From positions 4,724,001 to 4,788,000 of the forward strand of contig JAJKFH010000948.1 in NCBI GenBank assembly GCA_023333565.1: 64,000 bases of DNA. Direction: 5' to 3'. Within the stretch, counting starts at the first letter, position 1, and each line of letters begins with the position of its first letter. The notes under the pieces were generated by a model that worked only from the letters and a program-made list of their open reading frames with translations, did not search any database and had not been told where the DNA came from. Shown piece by piece: positions 1 to 11,300 of this stretch. Position numbers and translations under genes: made by a program. The DNA is from Puffinus mauretanicus (lineage: Eukaryota; Chordata; Aves; Procellariiformes; Procellariidae).

Positions 1-3000
1 GATATGTAAATATTAAGACTGATTTGAATGAGTTACAGAGAAACTTATTTTAGATTTTAAGATTGCTTTCTCAGTATGGTGTGAGTTCCATGTCATAGGG
101 AGGATATCTTATTTTAATTATTTTATTATCCATAGTAAAATATATACTGCGTATTTTAATTATATTAATCTCAGAGTAATTAATCTCACTGGAATGAAAA
201 GAGTGTGGGTGCACCAAGACAATGATTGTTCTTTCTGTACAGTGATAAGTGTTAGAATTGCTATAAGTTCATTCTCTAATGAGCCTGGTTCAATTAATAT
301 TGCCACCTCCATTAAAATAAGAGGCAGGAGTTATGAGTGCACTAAATATTAGAAATCTGATTCAGGGCTCTAGATCTTCCTTCCAATTGCTCAGACTCAA
401 CTCATTAGATTCTGTCCAAAACTCATCAGGTGGCTATTGTTGCATCTTAAATTTAAAACCTTTAAACACTTTTATGAATATAAGGTCATTCAGAATGGGA
501 CAAGAGAGAGATTTAAAGCAAGCTCTATATTAGAGAAATGATATGGTTGAAATAGATCTGAACAATTTATTTTAAGTGCTTTCTATAAATCAACACATAT
601 TCCACTGGGAGAAAATATTATGTAAATGTAACAGTGGCTCCCGACTCCTGGTCTCCAAGGACATTAACCAAGCTTCTGTGTAACATCTGTTTACCAAATT
701 CCCTGTGAAAAGGTCTGGTTAGAAAATACTCTTCACAAACAGAATCTTCTAATCTAGTTTGTACTCACCATTTCTATCAGCTTATTGTAGAGCTTAGGAA
801 ACCAATCTTCAGAGAAAAAAGAGCTTTTGAGGGATATTGTAGATTGATTTTCAAAATGCCATGGTTTTGAAAGACTTCATTGTCACCCAAAATGTATTCC
901 ATACTAAAATATGTAGCTGAAGGTGACAAGAATGCTTAAGTTCAAAGGTAGTCTTATTACTGTCATCCCGGTGTTGTTATTGCAATGCACACAAAAGTCC
1001 TGGTAATCCATTAAGAGTTGCTCTCAGGTACACCAAACCAACAAAGACTGGTCTTTTCTATAACACTACACTAAGTACTTTAGAAATTATTAGTATTTCT
1101 CAGGTGGTCTTTACAAATCCCAGTCCCTTTTAATAAGCCTCTGTACCCACTTTTAGGTATCAAAATAAAGTCTGTCTGTGCTTAATCAGTCTCTGCTATA
1201 ACACCATCTAGTTAACTGCCATTCAGACTTAGCTGCAACTGTAGATGTCATCATCCCAAAATTGGGTCTGGCACCAGTGATTTAAGTCTATCCACCTAAA
1301 ACCTCTTTTCTCAGTTTCTTGTGCTGTGTGAAAAGGCACGTGAATGAAGCAGTCATCTAGCCCAATTTAGGAGCTTACAACAGAAAGTGGGAAATTCAGA
1401 CTTGCTAGGCTGCACATTCAATTAACCAGCCGGCAGGTGAGTGAGAGGTATCAAAGGAATTAAAGCCTCAGGACACCAGGCATCTTCACGGCAACATACA
1501 GTCAGAGACAGATACTCATTCTCCCCAAAGCAGGCACAAACATCTGATGTTTGAGCTACTTGTAGAGAATCAGCATCAGGACCACCAGTAAAGGCTTTCC
1601 CCATTGAAAACCAATCCCTGTCTCTATGCACATTGACCCTGGTGTCTGAGAATGCTTCTGCATATGCCTAGCCCAGACAAATCACTGTCTCAGCTCATCC
1701 CTGCATTTAAACACAAGGAAGAGCTCAGACAGAAAGCTCACATCTTCACAGTGCAAGACCAGTAATTCCTGGGCAGGGAGAGCATGTTAACATGGACAAC
1801 AGCATCACTGAATGCACATGGCATGCACATAGTCATCCCAGGTGACGTTTTAGGAAACTTCAAAGCTGTGTTGTGTCTTCTGTAACTATATACTTTCAAT
1901 GTGACGAAGCATGTTATGCTCCTCCCTGCTTCTCACTGAAATAAAACCATCCTGGGTGGTGGCACCCTGAGTACCTTATTGGGTAAGATCACAGGTACCT
2001 TGGGGACCCACTCATGCACAAATATATGAGAGTTTCCAGGCACATCTGAAGAAAATCAGACCTATTGCTAAGAAAATTATTTGTTAAGATGCTAGCTCAT
2101 TCCATCTGCATTTTGTTTTGCATATAATTAACATTTTATTATGTTAAAAAAAAAAAAGCAACTCTAGGGATATTTCTCAGTATGTAAATTGTACAGATCA
2201 GGGTTTAAAAAATCTGACTCCTTCGTGCTTCACATTCTCCTGAATATTTTGTTTTCTTAAGTCTTTATTCCTTTGCTTCTCACCATAGAATGATATCACA
2301 ACCTAAAAAAAAAAAAGAATTTTTCCTTGAGTTAATCAATTAACAACAGGGACTTAACATGTACTTTTTTATTTACAAAACTTCTGTAGCAAAACAATTT
2401 AACAGCTGGAATTTTTTACTCCATTCTGAATATTCAGGGTAGAAAAAGTTTTAAGCATTATAATAAAGGTAAGATACTGAGGTACAAAACTGTTTGCTCT
2501 AACCGACAGCATAGTTATGCTAAAATAGTATGAGTCCTGTTTGAACTTTGACCTAAGTGATTTTTGCTGTCATTAGTTTGTTGCTTCTCTAACTAAAATG
2601 TAATATCTATCAACAATACTTCATTTACACACAAAACTATTGATTGCAACCACTAGAAATCAACTTATGATGCTAGTCTTGTCTTCCTTCCCTGCAGCTC
2701 TGTATATCTGTATCTTTTGTGTTTGATTTTCAAGTCCTTCTTCCACAGTTAAAATTACTCAAAATTGCCTTCGAAGTATGCCATATATTTTTCATACAGG
2801 TTAGTTCTTTGATTCATACCAGCACATTTCACAAATTTTGGGGGTATTAGTATTACATGAATTTTTAATTGCACACCTTCTAGTGTAAATATTTATCTAA
2901 GTAATAGCTCTATTCCTAGATTTTAAAAGAATGGCAAGATAAAAAATAAATATTTATGCTGGCATAGTGGTTATGTTTTTCTTAATAGCTCAGACTACAA

Positions 3001-4012
3001 AGTTGTTTATCATCATAGATAGATTATAATTTGTTATATATGTTTTAGCTATGGAAGTATGGTAGAACCTTTTTTGTTGAGAAAGTAAGAATCGCAAAGT
3101 CAGTTTCATGTAAAATGTAGGAAGCGAACAAAAATTATGGGAAATAGAGCAGAAAAAGTTATTTTCTTTAGATATATTATTTCTCTAACCTAATTGTAGG
3201 TTATGTAAACCTTGATGCAAGTTTATAAGAGCAGCCATTTTCATACATAATTTGGAAAACTTTGGAAAATGTAAAAGTACTGAGCATCAATGTACCATGG
3301 TAAGGCACAATGATATCTGGGAAGCTTCAGAATGGATATAATTGATTACTGTCTGTATTCAGCCTAGTTAGAGTTGGAACTTCTCTATATATTTGCTAAT
3401 GAGCTGACAATAAACTTATAAAGGCAGAAATGGAATACGCTTCATATAAAAGCAAATATTTAGTGATTCAAATGCATTATTTTCTACATTGAGGAAACAG
3501 AATTACAATAGTATTTGATTTATAAGCACTACAATATTCTAAATTTTTTGAAAACAATTACAGGCATATATGAAGCAGGTAAAGATTTATGAAGATAGAA
3601 ATAAACTTTAATCTAGAATTAAAGACTTACAAATTAATTATATGGTCTTGATTAAAGTATATATAGTTTTAGTCTTCTGGTTTAAGTTTAGGGACTTTTT
3701 AAAAGGTTTATTTTAATATTTTAAAAATAAATGGATTGAATTAAAGTTGATATTAAATGCTTAGTATTTATGTTATAAGTGCATCCACCTATTAGTGAGT
3801 TTGTCCAATGTTTTCCAGTATAAGAATCTGTTAATCAATATTTTCAGGCTGTGTATTTACCTGAGCATGGATCTTTCTGGTACATTTCCATAAACATTGC
3901 AGCCATCTCAAAGATTAAAACTCAGAGAAACTTTGTTTTCTTTATTTATTAAAATAAATTAAATCTACTATTACCTTCACATTCAGAATAGGAACTTGAA
4001 AGTAGAAAGACA
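1..4012. other. Unique AT-rich non-coding sequence, no gene seen
   Basis: I see no coding exon, RNA gene or recognisable transposon here. The open frames present are short, start at random ATGs and have no domain-like composition. Short A-runs occur around 2147 and 2305. It reads as intergenic or intronic DNA. Confidence 0.6.
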
Positions 4013-4089
4013 CCTGACATCTGTGTCAGGACTTGAGGCATTCATGCCTCCCACAAAAATCCATATTCATGCTTCCCACAAAAAAAAAA
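4013..4089. repeat. Two adjacent perfect hairpins and a 25-bp tandem duplication
   Basis: CCTGACA (4013-4019) and TGTCAGG (4024-4030) form a 7-bp stem with a 4-nt loop. GAGGCAT (4035-4041) and ATGCCTC (4044-4050) form a second 7-bp stem with a 2-nt loop. From 4040 a unit beginning ATTCATGC is repeated with about one mismatch at 4065, running into an A-rich tract. No known element is recognised. Confidence 0.5.
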
Positions 4090-4427
4090 GAAGAAAAATA
4101 TAACATTTTGGAAACTGAAAAAAAAAAAAAAATTATTGGGGTGAGTAGGTATTCTACACAACTGAGAATTGAAGAATGTATTTTATTTTCTAGAGCATGG
4201 AAAACTGAAAAAAATTGTTTGATAGTTCACATCATAAAATTTAAACCAAATTATGAGCGGTGCAACCAGTCTTTTATGTTTGCTTTCCATCAGCTTTTTA
4301 GTCATCAAGTTTTATTTCTAATTTTAACTTTGCATGCTCAAGTTCTCACAGCAGAGGTGACAACATTGCATGAATGGTAGGTTCTTTGCATTGAAGAGAG
4401 ATAATTTCTCCTTTTCCCTCAAGCCCC

Positions 4428-4478
4428 CAAAACAAAACAAAACAAAACAAAACAAAACAAAACAAAACAAAACAAAAG
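4428..4478. repeat. (AAAAC)n simple repeat
   Basis: About ten tandem copies of the pentamer AAAAC follow a short C-run and end in AAAAGAAAC. This is a simple sequence repeat with no adjacent LINE or SINE body. Confidence 0.9.
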
Positions 4479-4860
4479 AAACAACAAACCAAGAACAAAT
4501 TGTGCAAATTTACTCATGCCTTTGCATGGGCAATTAAGTGAGCCACACAGGGTGGTTTGATTTTCCCAATTTTGTTGTTTCTGAATGAGATGTGTAAAAG
4601 TTTAATGTCACCAGTGAACACAGCCAATAAAACTTGAAATAATCTTCCTTTTTAAATAGTAATGTGAAATGAGGGAATGTTTGTAATAGTCTATGCTTTC
4701 TTCACTCCATTTTCTGAAGCCTCTCCCTCAAGTGTTATTTTCTCAGGAAAGATTGTCCATCTTTGTTTTTTCTTTAAACATTTCTTTTCATTATAGAATT
4801 AAGTTCACTCACTCAAATCACAGAAAATATACACTGTAATATCTCAATTAATTTTGAATT

Positions 4861-4892
4861 TTAAATGTCCAGCATAAAATATGGACATTTAA
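4861..4892. repeat. 11-bp perfect inverted repeat
   Basis: TTAAATGTCCA at 4861-4871 is exactly reverse-complemented at 4882-4892 around a 10-nt AT-rich loop. It is too short for a microRNA precursor. No flanking duplication was noticed. Confidence 0.6.
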
Positions 4893-6159
4893 TGAGCAAA
4901 TGAATATTAAAAAAGCTCATCAAAACTGTATACAAATGCATCATAGAAAATGGTAATATATCTATGAGAAAAAAAAAACACAACAGGCTAAATTCACTAA
5001 GTTATTCACTGCAAAATATTTGCTCAGCTTTATTGAGACTTTTCTCTTAAAAAAAACAGAGGGTTGTTCTCTTTTTTAGAGATATGGTTATGTCCTCTAT
5101 TAAAGTTCTTGGCTAAGTGTAGAAAGTATTCAGTTATTGAAAATTTTGACAGTGGAAAATCAACTACACAAGCACCATACTAGATAAAGGGACAATATTG
5201 TATAAATTGGCACTCAGTCTTAAATATTCATCTTCTACCAAGTTTTTAAACTACTAGATGCACCTTGGGCTTGGAAATATGGATTTCCTCTAAATACTAA
5301 ACTGATTGTCATATAGTGGATGCTTACTAATGAGTAAGAAAAATCCTCCAAGGGTTTTCTTCAGAGGGTTATTGCCACAGAATTATGAGAGTCACGAATT
5401 CAATCTTACAGCTTGTTAGTCATTCACCTGACTTCAAGACTTTGAATCAGAAATTCTGTGCAACAGTCCATCAATCCATTTTTATGCACTTATGTCATGT
5501 CTTTATTCTGAAGAGAGAAGATGGTCAATTTGACTTTGAAATACAGGCTAACACAATCTCCAGTTTTGTGTATAATTAATTATTTACAAATTCCACTTCA
5601 AATATCAGAAAATCGGTCAATTTAACGTTTGAATTAGACCTTGGTGTATATAAACACATTTTTCTACAGTCAAACTAATGTTATGTTCCTAATTCTTATG
5701 ATCTCATACAATATCAAATATTTATGCTGGTACTGGGCAGGAGCATCCAAGAGTAAATCACAAGCCATGAAATTAGTTTAACTGGTGATTTTAAAGCCTT
5801 GTTTGCTCATCATGCCACATCTATAAGATTTTTTACTACAGTGAGCATGAAAAGTGAGAAAAAATGAAAAGGTCAAGTCACACTAAACACTGGAAGTTCA
5901 GAACCACAATAAGTCTTTCAAAAAGTCCTGTGAAAGAAGGAGCTGAAAGTGCAGAAACCAATGTGTTATGCAGCTGTACAAAATGAACCCACAGTTGTAT
6001 TTTTTATTTATTCGCAAGTAGCAACTTTTGTTCATACTGATTTTGGAAATCCATAGTGAAGTAATATGAATCCAGTTCAGTTACATGAAATTAAGAAAGA
6101 GGAATCTGAGACATTTTTCTTCTGTCGTTGATGAATATTTTAAACCTCACTGAAGTGGA

Positions 6160-6225
6160 GCATCGTAAAATCATTAATGATCTTAAGCAATTAATGACCA
6201 ATTACATTAACATACGTTAACAATA
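6160..6225. promoter_or_regulatory. ATTA-rich cluster, possible homeodomain-binding element
   Basis: The palindrome TCATTAATGA (6171-6180) is followed within 40 bp by CAATTAATGA, CAATTAC and ACATTAAC. Paired TAAT/ATTA cores are the known half-sites of homeodomain proteins. The surrounding sequence is AT-rich, so chance clustering is possible. The regulatory assignment is inference. Confidence 0.25.
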
Positions 6226-6249
6226 ACCTTCTGACATTGAGCTACTTGG

Positions 6250-7180
6250 AAAACTCTTTGACAGCAGTCACAACTAATTTTCACTCTTCATCAGCATTCA
6301 GAGATGAAGAGCACGGTGCATGTTTAGAAGACAGCAACTGGAGGGTTTGGGGGGACATTCCTTAACAGAGCAGTTTAGATTGTTACTTTATTTTTCCCTA
6401 GGGAAATTATTCTGTCAAATGCTGGCAAAAAGTTGTGTGACTAGTCTGTGAATATAATGACCTAAGAGAGCTGTACTCACTGAAATTTAAGAGGAAGTCT
6501 CACCTTTAGGCTTTTTATAACTTCTAAGTTGAAAAAATATTGACTTTATAACAGCAAAAGCCCTATTTAATTTGTCAAGAAAATACATTAAAGACTATAC
6601 ACAGAAGCTATACTGAAGTATAATGGATCAATTCCCAAATGCTAGTAATAAAAATGTAAATAAATAGACACTAAATGTCCTCAAAATACATCTGAATGTT
6701 TAGAGTAGAGACACCAGTGTGCTTAAATTTATTTTTTTAAGTGCCATCACTAGACTGAAGAGAGGAAAATATCAAATGAGATATGAACATAGTAAAGAAA
6801 TTCTTACAAGGGAAATAATGGGCCTGTGGGAGGTTGCTTATGACATGGATAGTTTTGTGTGTTTTTTTAACAAGAGAAGATGTAGTTAGCAGGAATTATC
6901 TACAATAAGAACACCTGCAAGAGATTAATTTCTGCAAAAATCAAAAGGAGGCTCTCCAGTGAGAGAGTTGAAATAGTAAAAGGAAATTATTATATTGTTA
7001 CCTTTGTTCCTCCAGATCCTTTTTGAGCTATTAAAGAGGAGTTTTGACTATTGAACCAGTAAGTTGCTCAGTCATCTGTAACAATAGTAGAAACAATAAA
7101 CCAGCTATGACAGGTACAACAACAATTTCAGTATAATTTTAACTGGTTTAATGGTAGTTTGTATGCAATATATCTGTCAA
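6250..7180. other. Unique non-coding sequence, nothing recognised
   Basis: No domain-like frame, RNA gene or known repeat is recognised in this stretch. Confidence 0.5.
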
Positions 7181-7184
7181 ACTA

Positions 7185-7254
7185 TTGAGCAATCAGACAT
7201 TGGCTCAAGTTTCAAGCACAATTTTAGAAAACTAAGTATAAAAAGGGTGTTTAC
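7185..7254 (+). repeat. Diverged local repeat, copy 1
   Basis: The segment containing TTGGCTCAAGTTTCAAGCAC and an A-rich tail resembles 8245-8320 across roughly 60-70 bp in the same orientation. Differences are scattered and mostly substitutions. It is either an old tandem-type duplication or two copies of an unrecognised dispersed repeat. Confidence 0.45.
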
Positions 7255-7490
7255 ATATATACATACATATACACACACATACACACAATCATGCTCACCG
7301 TGTTAAAAATTGACATAGATGTGGCATTTGAGCTTCAAATTACCACTTAAACTATCTTCATAGTTGTCATATAAATTTTTTTATGCTCCTGCCCGATGTG
7401 AGCATAACTATTTGGATTTTTATATATATGAATATATATACACACGCACACAAATGCACACACATATATGCATATGCATACGCACATAAG
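7254..7490. repeat. (TA/CA)-rich simple repeat region
   Basis: Two patches of ATACAT/ACAC-type dinucleotide repeat lie at about 7254-7290 and 7420-7490, separated by unique sequence. A short open frame of about 60 codons across the second patch is a composition artefact. Confidence 0.75.
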
Positions 7491-8244
7491 ACTATTTGTA
7501 TGTATAGATTTCCTATAAAGGATGTGTATATTTATGTGTGTACATATGTATTTTTATGTACATATTAAAATATATATTAAATTGATACAATTATGTAATT
7601 ATTTTAAGAGAATATTTTAACAGATGCCATTATTTGGGATATTAAAACATTTACGACTGCTCCAAATTCTAAGTAAGTGATGGTATGGACTTCATTGGTG
7701 TGTATATAGCTATTTACTCTGTATTATGCAAAACAACATGTATTTTGTCTGTAACCTGAAGGTATATCCACAATTTTATAGAAGGCAGGAAGATCAAGAG
7801 TGTCTCTGAATTCTTTTCTTGTACCTATTAAAGCCTGGAAAATTTCTATTACAATTCAGTGTTATTATGTAGTAAAAATGATATGCTTTTAGAAAGACCT
7901 GTTAAAAACCTGTATTGATGCTGATATCCTTAGCAAGGGTTCTTATGGTAAATATTAAGATTCTAAGAACCCAAAACAGGTAATCTATTTACTTAAAAAA
8001 AAAAAAAAAAAGAATTAAAACTTTGCAGAAAATTTGATTGGATCAGCTGCCACTGCAAAGTGTGTAAAAAATACCTGCTTTAGCTATGCTGAATTTGTAG
8101 AATCCAAAGGAAAACCAAAAGTACTAATTAAATCTGTTATTTTCTTGTGTAAGGACTGCAGTATCCAGTGTACTTTACTATGTTCCTACCATTTGCCATT
8201 CTATCCTGCATAAATGATCCTGATGACTTCTTATTAAATATATT

Positions 8245-8320
8245 AGCCAAAGTATTGAGAAGACTTTGGCTCAACTTTCAAGAACAATTATAAAAATCTA
8301 AGAGTAAAAAGGTTTTTACA
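8245..8320 (+). repeat. Diverged local repeat, copy 2
   Basis: This contains TTGGCTCAACTTTCAAGAAC and is the partner of the segment at 7185-7254, about 1.06 kb away in the same orientation. It is immediately followed by the inverted repeat at 8322-8357. Confidence 0.45.
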
Positions 8321-8321
8321 G

Positions 8322-8357
8322 GTCATCTAGTGATGACTTGACAAGTTACTAGATGAC
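8322..8357. repeat. 10-bp perfect inverted repeat
   Basis: GTCATCTAGT (8322-8331) and ACTAGATGAC (8348-8357) are perfect reverse complements around a 16-nt spacer. The spacer itself repeats GATGACTTG, so direct and inverted repeats are interleaved. No transposon end is recognised. Confidence 0.6.
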
Positions 8358-11300
8358 TTGTAGCTAAAAATATTTAGGGGTTAATAAGGTCCCAAAGCAT
8401 GCTAGGATTAAGGGGCTACAAGGTGGCTTTGCCTTCAGCCTTGACGCAGATCTGATTCAGAGCATGGCATTCCCCTTGTCTTTCTGTGACAGGAGAAGAA
8501 GCAGTTGTAACAAGCCTTAAGGTCTGGTCTCCCAGACCTGTTCTGCTGATCTCCACTCATTCTACCTTTATTTAGGTTTGGATTTCTCCTACAGCTCATT
8601 TGTCTGAGCACTTTCACTGCTGCTCTGCAACTTCAAATGGAGTATGTACATGCCTTGGGTAGTCTGACGCTTATAACATCACTGTTTTGCCTATGAAACA
8701 CACAGTTCTAGAGAGAAAGACAGAAAAACAGTCATGATGCAAAAACATAATTACAACCATTTGGCTGGAAAATCCAGCCAAAATGCTATAAGTTAACATC
8801 TGAAATACTCTGTAAAATTGCAATTAGTCATTCTCCTTATATTTCAACAATAGATTCATTCTGTTCCTGAGGTCTGTTTTTAATTCTGGAATTCCGCTAG
8901 TCATTGAAGTGAGTGTGTATAAAATTATCCAGGATGATTTTACCCTTAAATACAGTATAATTTCAAGCTTTAAAAAAATTAAAAGGATTATTTCTGTCTG
9001 CAGTAATCAAAGTAGTTGAAGGCTATTGTGGCTACAAGTCATTTAGCATAGATTGGTTTTTTTAACCCAGACTTAGTATAACTGTACTTTAAACCAGACT
9101 GTTTAGAGTGAACTAGGAACATTTCTTAAACAACTTTAACATAAAGTAAAATATAAAGCAACAATTCTGTTAGAGCAATATACAATCAAGGCAGAAGAAA
9201 GGACTGCAAAATGCCATTATAATTCTTGACTTATGACTGTTGGGTTTTTTCCTAACAATGATGACATCCTTTGAAATGTTTATAATCTGTGGATAAACAC
9301 TTTCTCTCAGCTGGGCAGCATATATAACATGAATACTGTCTCTTCATTGAAATCAGGCTATATTTTCACTTGTTGTCATAGGATCCACATGGCACTTGCT
9401 GGGCTAATTAAACTTTGTTTCCATAAAGTTGTTGGTTTTTCTTGTTTTATATAAGCAGGTTCATATGCAGGAGGCACTCCAAAGCTTTTCTAATTTTATT
9501 GTTAAACATTTTGGCAAATTTTCTTTTATCAATATTCTGCTTACATTGCAGATATAAATCCTGCAGTAAGGATGTTTTAATTGATTGCATTCTGCTTTTC
9601 TCTAATGGAAGCTGAACATTTAAAATGAAGTTTCTCTTTTTCATTTTCTTTTCTCCTGTAATTTTGTTGAATCTAGATTCAGCTGGGTATTGTGCTCTGT
9701 TTGGGTGTAGATTTGTATTATCCACATGCTATGGATTTTTTTAATGTTTTTTTTTCTTTTTACGGGTGTCTGAAACTATAATCCTTAAAAAGATCTGTAA
9801 AACATGACAAACAAACCTGGGTGGTTCACCAGAGCTAGGAAGCATTACTTGTTCTTTCTATGTCATTCTCTTAAGTTCAACAGAAGAAGACTTCAGTTGA
9901 GCAGACAAGCTCATCTCAACACACAACCTACGTTCTTTACCCAGAATACTAAAGCAGAGGAGTTTGAATGGGAGAGGACCTTGCAACAATATTGCACTTG
10001 GGACAAAGTGAAAAGCTTATCTGATTGTTTGCCTTGCACCCTTTTGTTTCGCTAGCACTAAAAATAATTTCCTACAGATTAGTGTTTGCTATATATCTTA
10101 GGCAGTGAAGGAACACATAAAGGTCTTCAGTTTCTGGTGTAGTTGTCTAGTGAAGGAAGAAAAATAAGCTTCTCATGCTTGTTAGTGGGAGTGAGGACAA
10201 AGGGTGGGACAGTGTGCTGCCTCCACAGCATCACAGTAAGGTTAGACGAGCAAAATTATCCAGGAGCAGACTGGGCAATAACCAGATAGTCTCTCAAACC
10301 ATTTTCTGCCTTTTAGGATGTTTTTGCAGGCAGCACAAAATGATGTTCTAGTCCTCAATTTGGGTTCATTCAATTTAGTTTTTGCACTGATTTTGCTCCA
10401 TGTGGTCTCTTTTCTAAGCATGTGGAAAAAAATCCTCTGGAATTTGAACCACAAGGTTCACTAACTGGATACCATAAGGTTAGGTTTCTTACTAAATCTA
10501 CTGTCATTGCTATAATATACTAATATTATTTTTAGTATTCCATAACTGTTTATTGCTGTAGTGGAATTTTTTTTCACATATGTTTTCAGCTGGAAGGACA
10601 ATTAAATTTCCAATTATTTGTTGATTAAAGGAAATTCTTTCTAAAATAAAGCAGCTGCAGGGCTCAGCCTTTCAGAAACACCTCTGTGAAAATCTTTGGG
10701 TTAATTTACAACATATACGCATCCTTAAAGAAACATTTCTCTTGGATTTTCTGTTTACAACAACAAGAGATGCAGGATTTTCTCAAATTCAAAGGTGGTT
10801 CCATTTTTCATTTTGTAATTTTGGAACTTCAAAATTTAGATATCAGCTGAAAGTTAAAAATTCTGTTCAACAAAATAAAAGGACAACTCTTCAGACCATT
10901 TTGTGTGTTAAATCATTAAAGAGTTACTATAATTTTGAAGCTTGCCTCACCTTTCTTTAATCCCATCCACCTTTCTGGTAAGTTGTGGCATCCCTGCAAA
11001 GCCATCACATTAATGATTGAAAAATTGAGGACAGTCTGCTACAATAAAAAACAACAAGATTTGACAAAAAGATTATTTTTATTAACTGTCTTGGTCAGAA
11101 ATAAAAGCATATGTATAAAATATCAAATTACATGATCTAAAAAGCTCTCAGTTCTGAAAGAAACAGAAATTAAACACAGAATAAACAGCTTATTAAAGAC
11201 AGTATTTAGGCCTAAACATTTTAATTGCAAATGCCGTTTCTATAGTTCGTTCAGAGCAGTGCAGTGACAACAGCTAACTCATTAAGCTTCAATGCAAACT

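Larger units (their letters stand above)
4090..6120. other. Non-coding sequence with an (AAAAC)n repeat and a hairpin
   Basis: No gene is visible. The stretch holds an AAAAC array (about 4428-4478) and a hairpin at 4861-4892; the remainder is AT-rich unique sequence. Confidence 0.55.

Noticed and set aside
4033..4380. 115-codon plus-strand frame
   Set aside because: It starts inside the hairpin and duplication cluster, runs through A-runs encoding poly-lysine and shows no domain.
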